Shown here one piece after another: positions 42,850 to 52,298 of a DNA stretch of 64,000 nt; the stretch's first letter is position 1, and each line of letters starts with the position of its first letter. The notes below the pieces were generated by a model. The model did not search any database. It was not told where the DNA came from and was given only the letters and a program-made list of their open reading frames with translations. The position numbers and the translations under genes were made by a program. The stretch comes from Mycobacterium gordonae (GTDB lineage Bacteria; Actinomycetota; Actinomycetes; Mycobacteriales; Mycobacteriaceae), in assembly GCF_017086405.1 (NCBI RefSeq), contig NZ_CP070973.1, positions 6,356,739-6,420,738 of the forward strand, in the 5' to 3' direction.

Positions 42850-43515
42850 ATGACCAAAGCAGCCACCAACACCAAGACGCCTGAGCTGAACACATCGGCA
42901 CTTAGCGACCTCCGGCAGCTGGCACGGACCGCGCCGGTGTTGGCGCGCCGCCAAGGTTGGGACTACCTGCGAGAACTGGGCAGCAGCGGTCGACGTGATC
43001 AGCTCGCCGCGCTGTTCGCCCGGGGTAACGCCCCCGACGGACCGCGGGGCGCGCTGGAGGGCCTCATCGTCGGGAACCTGTTCGGCATCCCGGAGGCGTA
43101 CCTGGCCAACCCGCTCCTGAAGGTCGACCCCACCTGGCGCGGCAAGACCTTCGAGGCGAATACCGGCTTCAATCGCCTGGCCCCACTGGCCAGGTACGCG
43201 ATGCCCGTCATCGCCCCGCTCTACCGGGGACTACGCAGGGTGGGACCGGAGATGGTGGGCTTCGGCTTCAATCACCGCATCGAGACCGCCGCCATTTCGC
43301 CGTACAACACGGTGCGTGCACTGGACTACAGCCCCGATGAATACCGCAATCCCAGCGTGCGCACCTTCCCGATCAAGCGAACCCGTGACGAGATCGTAGA
43401 ACTCCTGCCCGGCCTCTACCTGGGGCGGGCGTTGCTGAGACTGCACAGCGGCGAAATCCGGCTCATCGCCTACTTCGCGCTGCGGGAGTTCATCGACGAG
43501 AGCGCGACTCGATGA
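42850..43515 (+). CDS. Conserved protein of unknown function
   Basis: A 221-residue protein I do not recognise. It is Arg-rich with motifs FNRLAPLARYAMPVIAPLYRG and GRALLRLHSGEIRLIAYFALRE, and no clear membrane helix or metal site. Start is the ATG after GAGAGCCCC. The stop overlaps the SDR start (ATGA), so it is co-translated with that enzyme under the TetR protein and twin operators. The context suggests a role in the same lipid or ketone metabolism. Confidence 0.8.
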   Translation: MTKAATNTKTPELNTSALSDLRQLARTAPVLARRQGWDYLRELGSSGRRDQLAALFARGNAPDGPRGALEGLIVGNLFGIPEAYLANPLLKVDPTWRGKTFEANTGFNRLAPLARYAMPVIAPLYRGLRRVGPEMVGFGFNHRIETAAISPYNTVRALDYSPDEYRNPSVRTFPIKRTRDEIVELLPGLYLGRALLRLHSGEIRLIAYFALREFIDESATR

Positions 43516-44318
43516 TCAAGCTCAAGGGTGCCGTCGTGTGCGTTACCGGCGGCGCACGCGGCATCGGACGCGCCACTGCCGCCGAACTCGCCGCGCGCGG
43601 AGCCACCGTGTGGATCGGCGATCTGGACGCCGACGAGTGCCACCGCACCGCGCGCGAAATCGGGGTCAATGCGGCTCATCTCGATGTGACCGACGAGTCC
43701 AGCGTCGCGGCGTTTCACCGCGCCGCATCCGCGGCCGGCCCGGTTTCGATGCTGGTCAACAATGCCGGCATCCAATACATGGGACCATTCGTCGAGCAGC
43801 AGCTGTCGGCATACCACCGTGAGGTGGCGGTGAACTTCGTAGGTGTCATCAACGGGATGCACCAGTTCCTGCCCGGCATGCTCGAGCGTAACTACGGCCA
43901 TATCGTCAACGTCGCGTCGATGGCAGCCAAGGTCACCACCCCCGGAATCTCGGTTTATTGCGCGACAAAGTATGCGGTAGCGGCACTTTCGCGAGCGGTG
44001 CGCGCCGAGATCGCCGACACCGACGTCACCATCACCACGTTGATGCCGACCGCCGTGCACACGGAGTTGACCGCGGGCGTGTCACTGGACCTCTTACCCA
44101 CCCGCCAACCCGAGCAGATCGCCGCGGCGATCGTCGACAGTGCGCGCCGGCCGGGGCGGGAAGTCACCGTGCCGTGGTGGCTGGCACCCTTCGGAGCCAT
44201 TGAAGAAGTGACGCCAGAACCGTTGATGCAACGCCTCAAACGGATCGCAACCCGAAACGAACCACCCGGGCACTTCGACGAACAGCGCCGCCGCGGCTAC
44301 CTGGACCGGATTGGCTAG
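43512..44318 (+). CDS. Short-chain dehydrogenase/reductase
   Basis: A 268-residue SDR: TGGARGIGRATA for the cofactor, LVNNAGIQYMG, catalytic Ser in VASMAAK, and Tyr-x3-Lys as YCATK. The C-terminal region after residue 190 is extended with hydrophobic PWWLAPFG, as in mycobacterial SDRs acting on lipids. Overlaps the unknown gene before it by four bases; the hydrolase starts 100 bases later. Confidence 0.93.
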   Translation: MIKLKGAVVCVTGGARGIGRATAAELAARGATVWIGDLDADECHRTAREIGVNAAHLDVTDESSVAAFHRAASAAGPVSMLVNNAGIQYMGPFVEQQLSAYHREVAVNFVGVINGMHQFLPGMLERNYGHIVNVASMAAKVTTPGISVYCATKYAVAALSRAVRAEIADTDVTITTLMPTAVHTELTAGVSLDLLPTRQPEQIAAAIVDSARRPGREVTVPWWLAPFGAIEEVTPEPLMQRLKRIATRNEPPGHFDEQRRRGYLDRIG

Positions 44319-44418
44319 AAAGCATTTAGAAGGACGCAAGAAACGTACAAGGTCTGCCCCACACACTTCAGTTCACCGGGATCAATCCGTCCACATCGAA
44401 GTGACCAAGCAGGCCGAC

Positions 44419-45387
44419 ATGACTACTCTCCGAACGATTGAACTGCACGGCGACCGCGTCGCGTACCGCGACGAAGGGGCCGGCGAGGTGCTGCTGCTGA
44501 TCCACGGAATGGGCGGCAACTCGAACAACTGGCGGCCGATGATCCCGATGCTGGCCAAAAAGTACCGCGTCATCGCGCCGGACCTGCTGGGCCACGGTCA
44601 GACCGCCAAGCCACGGGGTGACTACTCGTTGGGCGCTTTCGCGGTGTGGCTGCGGGATCTCCTTGACACCCTTGGCATTCCGCGAGTGACGATTGTCGGC
44701 CACTCGTTGGGCGGCGGCATCGCGATGCAATTCGCCCATCAGCACCCTGACTACTGCGAACGGTTGATCCTGATCAGCAGCGGCGGCCTCGGCAACGAGG
44801 TGAACCGGACGTTGCGGCTGGCATCGCTGCCAGGTTCGGGTGTGCTGCTGCAACTGGCGTCCGCCAGGCCGGTGATCAAAGTCCGGATGGCAGTCGCGGC
44901 GCTGGGCAACCGATCGGACCTCAGCCACCACTGGGAGGCGCACGCCGCGCTGGCGAACCGGGAGAACCGACAGGCGTTTTTGCGCACGCTGCGCGCCGTC
45001 GTCGACGGCAGCGGACAGGCGGTCTGCGCGCTGACCCGTCTGCACTCCAATGCCGACCGGCCGGTGCTGATCATCACCGGGGATCAGGACCCGGTGATCC
45101 CGGTCGACCACGCCTACGCCGCCCACCGGGCGATGCCGCACAGTCGACTGCGCATCATCCCGGGCGCCGCCCACCATCCCCACACCGAGCACGCCGAGAC
45201 GGTGGCCCGGCTCATCACCGAATTCATCAGCTCGCAGGAGGAGCACCGGGAGGCGGCCGTGTCACTGGCCGACTGGTCGGCAGCGCAGCGCGCCGGGTCT
45301 GAGCACGCCGCACCGCGGGTCAGCCGGCAACGCACGCGCCGGCACCTGCAGGCGGTGCCTACTCCGGACGAATCCCTCTGCGGCTAG
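44419..45387 (+). CDS. Alpha/beta hydrolase
   Basis: A 322-residue hydrolase with the nucleophile in GHSLGGGIAM, oxyanion HGMGGNSNNW, Asp in GDQDPVIP and His in GAAHHPHTEH. The last 50 residues are a basic, disordered tail (QRAGSEHAAPRVSRQRTRRH), not usual for the family. Start taken at the ATG of MTTLRTIELHGDRVAY; a GTG 18 bases earlier is possible. Probably a lipase or esterase of the TetR-controlled operon. Substrate unknown. Confidence 0.9.
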   Translation: MTTLRTIELHGDRVAYRDEGAGEVLLLIHGMGGNSNNWRPMIPMLAKKYRVIAPDLLGHGQTAKPRGDYSLGAFAVWLRDLLDTLGIPRVTIVGHSLGGGIAMQFAHQHPDYCERLILISSGGLGNEVNRTLRLASLPGSGVLLQLASARPVIKVRMAVAALGNRSDLSHHWEAHAALANRENRQAFLRTLRAVVDGSGQAVCALTRLHSNADRPVLIITGDQDPVIPVDHAYAAHRAMPHSRLRIIPGAAHHPHTEHAETVARLITEFISSQEEHREAAVSLADWSAAQRAGSEHAAPRVSRQRTRRHLQAVPTPDESLCG

Positions 45388-45532
45388 AGAATCCTTCGAG
45401 CACCGGTCGGCGGAAGCCGGATTTGTGTGAAACATATGACTATTCTCTGAGTCTCGTCGGCCACGGCCCAGTGGCTTCACTTTGCGGCTTCAATCTGTTG
45501 GCAAGATCGTGACGTTCGGTTCAGGGAGTGTT

Positions 45533-47509
45533 GTGGACGACGAGGGCACGCCGTTCGGCCGCTATCGGCTGATCGAGCTGATTGGCCGCGGTGGCATGGG
45601 TGAGGTCTGGCGAGCCTTCGACACGGAGACCCAACGCGTGGTCGCCGTCAAAGTGTTGTCGGCGAACCTCGCCAACGACCCGACTTTCGTGCAGCGGTTC
45701 CGACGGGAGGCGCTAGCCGCGGCCGGGCTCAACGACCCCCACGTCATCCCGATTCACCATTTCGGCGAAATCGACGGCCGCCTCTACGTGGACATGCGCC
45801 TGATCAACGGGCGCGATCTACAGAGCATGATCGCCGACGGTGTCATGGATCCGGGACGCGCGGTGACGATCATCGAGCAGATCGCCTCGGCACTGCACAG
45901 CGCGCACCAGATCGGGCTGGTGCACCGGGACGTCAAGCCGTCCAACATCCTGGTCACACCCAACGACTTCGCTTACCTGATCGACTTCGGGATCGCCAGC
46001 GCCGCGGGCGAAGCACGGATGACTCATACCGGCAGCGTGATCGGCACCTGGGCCTATATGGCCCCCGAACGGCTCAATCAAGGTCAAACGGACCCGCGCA
46101 GCGATACGTATTCGCTCGCCTGCGTTCTGCACGAGTGCCTGACCGGCAGTCAGCCGTACCCAGGGACCAGTATCGAACAACAGATCGGCGGCCATCTCGG
46201 CTTGCCGACGCCGCGGCCCTCGGCGTTCCGCAAAGGTCTGCCCATCCAACTCGACGGCGTCATCGCGATCGGGATGGCCAAGAATCCCGACCAGCGCTAC
46301 GCGACTCCCGTCGAGATGGCCGCGGCGGCCCGTGCGGCAATCAGTCAACCGGGCAAGGCGCCCGCCCAACACCACACCCCGGCGCCGGTGCCGGTGCAAG
46401 CCAGCGTGCCGCGGAACTACTATCCCGCCGCGCCGGTTTCCAACACCGATGCGACGCAGTACCGGCAATACGTGCCGCCTGCCGCCGGTCCCGATGTCCC
46501 GCCCAGCTCCAACCCGCCGCCCGTCAGCCCAACCCGGTCCGTAGCGACGACGTCATCGCGACCGCCGAACCGGAAACGTCGACGCGCTGTCGTGGCGAGC
46601 GGAATTCTCGCGGCGATCGCCGTCATCGCCCTGGTCGCCGTCTTCGCGCTGATCCCGGATGACAAAAGTGGTCCCGCGACCACCCCGCTCGCCAATTCCG
46701 GGCCGATAACCGGCGCCTACACCGTCAGCTTCGGCCCCAGCATCGGCCTGTCGGGTAAGCCAGAGCCAGGCATGGAACCACCCGGGCAGGAGACGTGGAA
46801 TCTGCGATCGGTGTGCGGCGCGAAGGGCTGCGTGGCTACGGCGGCCAGAAGCGCCGGATCCTTCAAACACCCGACGACTCTCGTATTCGACGACATCAAC
46901 GGACGCTGGATCGCGGTGGCGCTCGACACCGAGAGATGCGGCAACGAAGACATCGAAGAGTGGCACTGGATCTACCTTCTACCGCGTCCAGACGGCAGCT
47001 TGGCCGGCGAGTGGATCGACGACTCCGTCAGGTGCTACAGCAAACGCAGCGTGACGTTCACCCGCACCGGCGACGCTGACATCGCTGGCCTGCCCGACCC
47101 GACCACCTTGCCCGCCCGGGTCGCGTCCCCGGCACTGGGACTTCGCGGCTTCTACCGCTCGAGAGTGACGACAGCAACCGGCCAACCCAAGCTGGGCGAC
47201 CAGGACTTCAGTGTGGATACGTTCTGCCTGCGCGCCGGAGACCGGTGCCTGAGCCGTTTCGTGCTGACAGATTTTACCGATCATCAGCTGTTCATCTTCG
47301 CCAACAACGCATGGACGGAGAACTCCGAAGAGGACGTCCCGTGCCCGGCCGGCGGCACCAGCCGGGTCAGGATGACCGGAGTGTTCCCGCTGCCCAAGCC
47401 TGCCCAGGACCCGATCACCTCGCTCTCCGGACATGGCCTGGAGGACGCCACGGGCAGCGCTTGCAAGGGCGGCCCCTACGATCAGGTCTTCACGCGCATC
47501 AGAGATTGA
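45533..47509 (+). CDS. Receptor-like Ser/Thr protein kinase with duplicated extracellular domain
   Basis: A 658-residue kinase. The GTG is preceded by AGGGAG. The catalytic domain (about residues 1-265) has GRGGMGEVW, HRDVKPSN, DFGIASA and MAPERL, all intact. A Pro-rich linker follows, then a transmembrane helix (VVASGILAAIAVIALVAVFAL). The outside part of about 260 residues has two modules sharing Y-x-W-x-C/S patterns and paired Cys (GCVATAARSA, then CLSRFVLTD). It is a full-length paralogue of the kinase at 54610-56811. It likely binds an extracellular signal. The next gene starts six bases on. Confidence 0.92.
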   Translation: MDDEGTPFGRYRLIELIGRGGMGEVWRAFDTETQRVVAVKVLSANLANDPTFVQRFRREALAAAGLNDPHVIPIHHFGEIDGRLYVDMRLINGRDLQSMIADGVMDPGRAVTIIEQIASALHSAHQIGLVHRDVKPSNILVTPNDFAYLIDFGIASAAGEARMTHTGSVIGTWAYMAPERLNQGQTDPRSDTYSLACVLHECLTGSQPYPGTSIEQQIGGHLGLPTPRPSAFRKGLPIQLDGVIAIGMAKNPDQRYATPVEMAAAARAAISQPGKAPAQHHTPAPVPVQASVPRNYYPAAPVSNTDATQYRQYVPPAAGPDVPPSSNPPPVSPTRSVATTSSRPPNRKRRRAVVASGILAAIAVIALVAVFALIPDDKSGPATTPLANSGPITGAYTVSFGPSIGLSGKPEPGMEPPGQETWNLRSVCGAKGCVATAARSAGSFKHPTTLVFDDINGRWIAVALDTERCGNEDIEEWHWIYLLPRPDGSLAGEWIDDSVRCYSKRSVTFTRTGDADIAGLPDPTTLPARVASPALGLRGFYRSRVTTATGQPKLGDQDFSVDTFCLRAGDRCLSRFVLTDFTDHQLFIFANNAWTENSEEDVPCPAGGTSRVRMTGVFPLPKPAQDPITSLSGHGLEDATGSACKGGPYDQVFTRIRD

Positions 47510-47515
47510 GGATTC

Positions 47516-47965
47516 GTGGCTCCTGCCTACGGACCACCATGGGCGGGTCGCAGCCTGCGACTCCCGGCAACGCCTACACCAGCGAACGCGGCCTACCTCG
47601 CACAACGCGCGGCTGATGCCGCCCGAAACGTGGACGCGATCGAGCTCGATTACAAGCCGGAATCGTTGCGACACGTGGACCGGATATTGGACGGTTTCCG
47701 CGAACCAGGATCGAACGCGGTGGCCGAGTCCATCTTTGTATTCGGTTGCTATCTGGGCGAAGTCATGGTTCGTAATGCGGGCTACGAGTGGGTCGACACA
47801 CCACCCGATCTCGCCAAGCAGCTCGGGATGTTGACCGTTTACCGCGCCTCGACCCGAGCGCATGCGAGCCCCATATGGAAGGCGTTCAAACGGGTCGACA
47901 ACGGCGAGAGCGACAGCGTCACGTACTTCTACCACGTCTTCACCACGATCGACCCCCCCAGCTAA
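47516..47965 (+). CDS. Small cytosolic protein translated with the sensor kinase
   Basis: A 149-residue protein, GTG start six bases after the kinase stop. It has no signal or membrane segment. The middle block SIFVFGCYLGEVMVRNAGYEW resembles small actinobacterial families such as DUF6278/DUF3806, which is a tentative match. It could be a target or partner of the kinase; only the linkage supports this. Confidence 0.72.
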   Translation: MAPAYGPPWAGRSLRLPATPTPANAAYLAQRAADAARNVDAIELDYKPESLRHVDRILDGFREPGSNAVAESIFVFGCYLGEVMVRNAGYEWVDTPPDLAKQLGMLTVYRASTRAHASPIWKAFKRVDNGESDSVTYFYHVFTTIDPPS

Positions 47966-47982
47966 TCCGCTGGTACTGCCGG

Positions 47983-49710
47983 CTAGACCGGGACGGGCAG
48001 GCCGGTCAGACCGCTCAGGCTGGGGTGAGTCAGGGACTCGACCAAGTCCTCGGCAACCGCCAACGGGAAGTTCGCCGTCGCGGTGCCGACCCCTTCGAGG
48101 CCGTCGCGGACCGCGATCGCGAACGTGGTCGGGTCGCCGGAGAGCAGACCCGTGACCGCGTTCCACACCGCGATCTGCGGGGGCACGATCAGGTTCCGGA
48201 AATCGACGAACAGCTTGGTCGGCAAGTTTGCCGGACCCACCGGCACACCGTCCCAGCTGACCAGGTTCCAGCCCCCCTTGGGGTCGCCCTGAACGACGAC
48301 GACGCTGGTGTTGTTGAGCTGATTGGTAAGCAACAGCAAGGGGTTCGGGTTGTTGACGTTCATCAGGGTGCCCGCCTCGATGGTGAACGCGCTCGAGTAC
48401 GCGGCTGCGGTGATGTTGCCGTTCGCGGCCAGAACCGGGTTGCCCAGCGAGGTGTTGTAGATCGTCTCCACGGCACCGGAGAAGTTGTTGTTGAACACTA
48501 TTCCGTTGATGTCGGTGGATCCCGGAGCCAACATCGGGAACAGCGGAAAGCCGAGCACCCAGGCTGCCGGGCCCACGAGATAGGGGAGGCCCCAGGGGAT
48601 TTGGGGCAGACCCTCCAAGAGGCCGGCATTGATCTCGTTGAGCCCGGGCAAGATCTGCGGGGCCAGACCCGTCATGCCCACCAAAGGCGCGGCGGTCTGC
48701 TGCGTCCGCAGCAGCTGTGACTCGAATATTCCGGCATACGGGCCTTGCGGGAAAAGGACATTCGCGATGGCTTGGGCCTGCTGCTGACCCAGCGGCGTCA
48801 GGCTGACGCCCGGCACCGCGGTGTCGATCCAGCCCTGCGCGTTGGCGATCGACTGCCCGTGGCGCACGAAGTCGATCTGGATGGGCGTGTTCGGGGCGGC
48901 CGCAGGAAGTGCGCCCGCCCCGGCTACGCCGACGAATAGCCCGCCCCGACCGGCGAACCCGCCGGCGCCCGCGGCGCCGCCGTTGCCCAGGAACAGCGCC
49001 TGACCGCCGGCACCTCCGGTACCGCCGGCCCCACCCAGACCGCCGTTGCCCATCAGCCAGCCGCCGACGCCGCCGGTGCCGCCGATCGCGCCGCCAAAAC
49101 CGGCACCCCCGGCGCCGCCGTTGCCGATCAGGCCCGCGTTCCCACCCGCGCCGCCCGGCGTGACGCCGGCGGTCGGGGAGTACCCTGTGCCACCATCGCC
49201 GAACAGAATGCCCCCGGCCCCACCCGTGGGGTTGGCCGCAGTGCCGGCCGCCCCGTGGCCGATGAGCCCGCGGCCCAGCAGTAGTGTCGTGGGCGTGTTG
49301 ATGATCGGGTCCAGCGCCTGACCGAAGGGGCTGGCGATCCAGGCGTCGCCGGCGGCATGAATCGGACCGTAGACCAGGCTTTGAAACCCTTGAGCGGCAA
49401 GTGAATCCAGATCACCGAGGGTCTGCGCGGCCGCGGCCTCCGCACCCGCGTACGACGCCGCCGCAACGCCGAGGTTCTGCAGGAACTGCTCGTAATGGGA
49501 AGCCGCCTGGACAGCCGCCGCCTGGTACTGCAGGCCGTGCGTGCCGAACAGCGCCGCAATTGCTGCCGAGACCTCGTCGGCGGCCGCTGCCGCCAGTTCG
49601 GTCGTCGGAAGGACCGCACCGAGGTTCCCGGCCTGCAGGGCCGCACCGATCTCTGCCAGGTCTGTCGCCGCCGTCGTCAACAAGCCCGGCGCCGTGGTCA
49701 CATATGACAT
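47983..49710 (-). CDS. PE_PGRS11: PE_PGRS protein with phosphoglycerate-mutase-like domain (PE_PGRS11-like)
   Basis: A 575-residue protein matching the design of Rv0754. PE domain (MSYVTTAPGLLTTAATDLAE), then a PGRS stretch, then from about residue 285 a histidine-phosphatase domain with the catalytic RHG (DFVRHGQSIANAQG) and the Arg block FESQLLRTQQTA. The second catalytic His, expected in a VxHGD-like strand near the end, reads VVVVQGDPKGG: Gln in its place. M. tuberculosis PE_PGRS11 is reported to be an active, surface-exposed phosphoglycerate mutase. The right-hand border of the accessory block. Confidence 0.92.
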   Translation of the reverse strand: MSYVTTAPGLLTTAATDLAEIGAALQAGNLGAVLPTTELAAAAADEVSAAIAALFGTHGLQYQAAAVQAASHYEQFLQNLGVAAASYAGAEAAAAQTLGDLDSLAAQGFQSLVYGPIHAAGDAWIASPFGQALDPIINTPTTLLLGRGLIGHGAAGTAANPTGGAGGILFGDGGTGYSPTAGVTPGGAGGNAGLIGNGGAGGAGFGGAIGGTGGVGGWLMGNGGLGGAGGTGGAGGQALFLGNGGAAGAGGFAGRGGLFVGVAGAGALPAAAPNTPIQIDFVRHGQSIANAQGWIDTAVPGVSLTPLGQQQAQAIANVLFPQGPYAGIFESQLLRTQQTAAPLVGMTGLAPQILPGLNEINAGLLEGLPQIPWGLPYLVGPAAWVLGFPLFPMLAPGSTDINGIVFNNNFSGAVETIYNTSLGNPVLAANGNITAAAYSSAFTIEAGTLMNVNNPNPLLLLTNQLNNTSVVVVQGDPKGGWNLVSWDGVPVGPANLPTKLFVDFRNLIVPPQIAVWNAVTGLLSGDPTTFAIAVRDGLEGVGTATANFPLAVAEDLVESLTHPSLSGLTGLPVPV

Positions 49711-49817
49711 CGCCCACCTTCGTTGGTATTGCGCTTGAGGTCATCATCGCGTCCCGCGCGGGAAAAAGAGCGAGTATCGGAGAATTGTCTGACCAGATGA
49801 TGAGCGTGCGGTTGCCG

Positions 49818-50597
49818 TTACGCTTTTCGGCTTTTCCGGGCGAGGAACGACTGCATGTGTCGCTGCGGTTCGCCTGTCAAGAACGCCCGGCCGAACTCCC
49901 CCACGCTGTCCTCGATCGCCTCGTGCACCGGCATTTCGAACCACTTGTTGAGTAGCCGCTTCTGCTGCCGGACCGCCGCCGGCCCGAATCCGCTGAGTCG
50001 CGTCGTGAGCTGCGCGAGGCGGGCATCAAGCTCTTCGGGCGCGACCACCTCGTGGACCAGTCCCCAGCTCAGGGCCGTGGCGGCATCGATCGTCTCGCCG
50101 GTGAGCAGCATCCAGGCTGAGTGCCCGGCCCCGATCAGCGCCGGCATCAGTGCCGCGTGGATCACCGACGGAATACCGACGGCCACCTCCGGCATGCCGA
50201 ACCTGGCACCAGACTCGGCGACCCGCAGATCGCAGGACATCGCGACTTCCAGGCCACCGCCCAGGCACCAGCCGGCAAGACGGGCAATGACCGGCGCGGG
50301 ACACTCGCGGATCGCCTCGCACAGGCCCGACAACAACCGGATGAACACTTCACCACTTGTTTGGTCGAGGGCGACCATCTCGTTGATGTCGGCCCCGCCG
50401 ATGAAGGCCCGCTCACCCGAGCCGCGCAGCACGACGACGCGCAGATCGCGGTCTTGTCCGGCCGTACGCAACGCATTGGTGAGCTCTGAAATCGCGGGGC
50501 TGCCAATGATATTCAGCGGTTCTGAATTAATCAGCTGGATAGTTGACACGCCGCTGTTCGACGCGAGTCTGACATAACTACCCTCCGCTGTGTTCAT
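49818..50597 (-). CDS. Enoyl-CoA hydratase/isomerase family protein
   Basis: A 259-residue crotonase-fold enzyme. Oxyanion-hole sequences are FIGGADINEM and WCLGGGLEVAMSCDLR, with MPEVAVGIPS following. One catalytic Glu equivalent is present in GMPEVAVGI; the second, usually found about twenty residues before, is not obvious. Stand-alone, between PE_PGRS11 and the WS/DGAT gene on one strand. Likely hydrates or isomerises an acyl-CoA. Confidence 0.9.
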   Translation of the reverse strand: MNTAEGSYVRLASNSGVSTIQLINSEPLNIIGSPAISELTNALRTAGQDRDLRVVVLRGSGERAFIGGADINEMVALDQTSGEVFIRLLSGLCEAIRECPAPVIARLAGWCLGGGLEVAMSCDLRVAESGARFGMPEVAVGIPSVIHAALMPALIGAGHSAWMLLTGETIDAATALSWGLVHEVVAPEELDARLAQLTTRLSGFGPAAVRQQKRLLNKWFEMPVHEAIEDSVGEFGRAFLTGEPQRHMQSFLARKSRKA

Positions 50598-50678
50598 CCG
50601 CGCTTCCCGACCGTGCTCGTGTCTTCGTCACTCAACGTCTCGCAGGAGCGCCCATCTGCCACGGCGGCCGGCAACGGC

Positions 50679-52148
50679 TCAGCAACCGCTGGCCTCCTCC
50701 AACTCGTCGAGGGCCTCTCCGGTGTAGACGGCCAACCGCTGCAGGTGCGGCAGCGTGTCGCGGCACCCGATGAACCCGAAATTCAGCGTGCTGGCGTAGC
50801 TCTGCAGGGTGATGTTGAGCGCCTGGCTGTGCGCGACCAGAGACACCGGGTAGGAAGCCTCCATGCGGCTGCCCCGCAGGTAGAGAATGTCCTGGGGGCC
50901 GGGCACATTGCTGACGGTCAGATTGAAGGCGTGCGGCAGCGGGGTCTTGACCCCGCTGAGCGCGCTGGCCAACTGCATGGTGAACGGCGCCATCAACGCG
51001 GCGGTGTAGGCCAGGATCGCATCGCGGTTCATCTTCGCCAGTTCGGCTTTGGCCATGCGGGTCGTCGCCGTGACCGCCGCCAACCGCTCCAGGGGGTTGG
51101 CGATGTTCGTGCCCAACGTTCCCAGGATGGCGGCGACCGCATTGCCGCCACCCTCGTCGTCCTTGGGGCGCACATTGACGGGCAGCATCGCGATCAGTGA
51201 CTTCGCGGGCAATTCCCCGAGTTCGTCGAGGAATCGCCGCAGACTGCCGCCGCATATTGCCAGCGCTACGTCATTGACCGTCGAATCATTTGCTGAGCCA
51301 ATCTTCTTCAGCCGATCCAGCTCGTACTGCTGGGTGGCGAAGCGGCGGTTGCGGCTGATGCGGGTGTTAAGGATGCTGTGCGGCGCCTGCACCGAGCCGA
51401 TCAGGTTGCGGTACTCGTTGTCGCTGCGCAGCTGAGTGTTGATCAGCGCCTTGGTGAGATCGAGCGTGGACCGTCCGGCGCCCGCGACGGAACCGAGCAC
51501 ACTGCCCACCCCGCTGATCACGCCACCCAGGTTGCCCACCGCGCCACCGAGGCTGCTGAGCAGACTGCCCGCAACGCCGCCGCCGCCGCCATCCTCCGTC
51601 ACCGCCGAAACCCGGCCGGGGGTGGGAATGTTGAAGAACAGCGGGTGCGTGGTGTCGTGCGGGTCGGTCGACAGGCTCCGGGCCAACATCTTCTGCCCGG
51701 TATAGCCGTCGATCAGCGCGTGGTGCATCTTCACGTAGATCGCGAAGCGTCCGCCCTCGAGGCCCTCGATGAAGTGCATCTCCCATGGCGGGCGGCGCAG
51801 GTCCAGGGCGTTACTGTGCAGGCGCGACACCAGGATTCCGAGCTCGCGCTCGTCGCCGGGGCTAGCCAGCGCCGAGCGCCGGACGTGGTAGTCCAGGTCG
51901 AACTTGTCGTCGTACACCCACGACTGGATCGGACTGAGCAGTAGGTCCGGGTGGCTGAGCTTCAGGTTCCACGGCTCGACGACGTCGTTGGCCTTGCTCT
52001 CGTCGACGAGTTGGCGCAGGAAGTCGCGCGGCGCGTCAGGCGGCGGAGTGAACGGCATCAGCCCGCCGACGTGCATCATCGTGCTGGACGTCTCGCCGTA
52101 CAGGAACAGCATGTCTTGCGGACCCAGCCGCCGGGCGGTCTTGCTCAC
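50679..52148 (-). CDS. Wax ester synthase / diacylglycerol acyltransferase (WS/DGAT)
   Basis: A 489-residue acyltransferase that makes triacylglycerol or wax ester from acyl-CoA. The catalytic HHALIDG (HHxxxDG) is at about residue 142, and the NDVALAICGGSLRRFL and NVPGPQ C-terminal family blocks are present. GTG start with AGGAGGTAGCCC ahead. A Gly/Val-rich middle segment is characteristic. Mycobacteria have many paralogues; which Tgs it represents is not clear. Contributes to storage lipid. Confidence 0.94.
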   Translation of the reverse strand: MSKTARRLGPQDMLFLYGETSSTMMHVGGLMPFTPPPDAPRDFLRQLVDESKANDVVEPWNLKLSHPDLLLSPIQSWVYDDKFDLDYHVRRSALASPGDERELGILVSRLHSNALDLRRPPWEMHFIEGLEGGRFAIYVKMHHALIDGYTGQKMLARSLSTDPHDTTHPLFFNIPTPGRVSAVTEDGGGGGVAGSLLSSLGGAVGNLGGVISGVGSVLGSVAGAGRSTLDLTKALINTQLRSDNEYRNLIGSVQAPHSILNTRISRNRRFATQQYELDRLKKIGSANDSTVNDVALAICGGSLRRFLDELGELPAKSLIAMLPVNVRPKDDEGGGNAVAAILGTLGTNIANPLERLAAVTATTRMAKAELAKMNRDAILAYTAALMAPFTMQLASALSGVKTPLPHAFNLTVSNVPGPQDILYLRGSRMEASYPVSLVAHSQALNITLQSYASTLNFGFIGCRDTLPHLQRLAVYTGEALDELEEASGC

Positions 52149-52298
52149 GGGCTACCTCCTTGGTCTGGCGATGTCACCGCGTGATGTGACCGTAGCCCAA
52201 AGTGTGCATGGCGGACCCGTCGAGTTCGGGGCCCGAGCCGCGGCGTCGACGACGCGATGCCGTCGACGCTCGAACTGTCCGGTGCGGGCGAGCCCGGG

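Noticed and set aside
32276..47982. Integrative element with integrase and matching att site
   Set aside because: No integrase, transposase or second copy of the tRNA 3' end was seen in the block, so the term island is used loosely.
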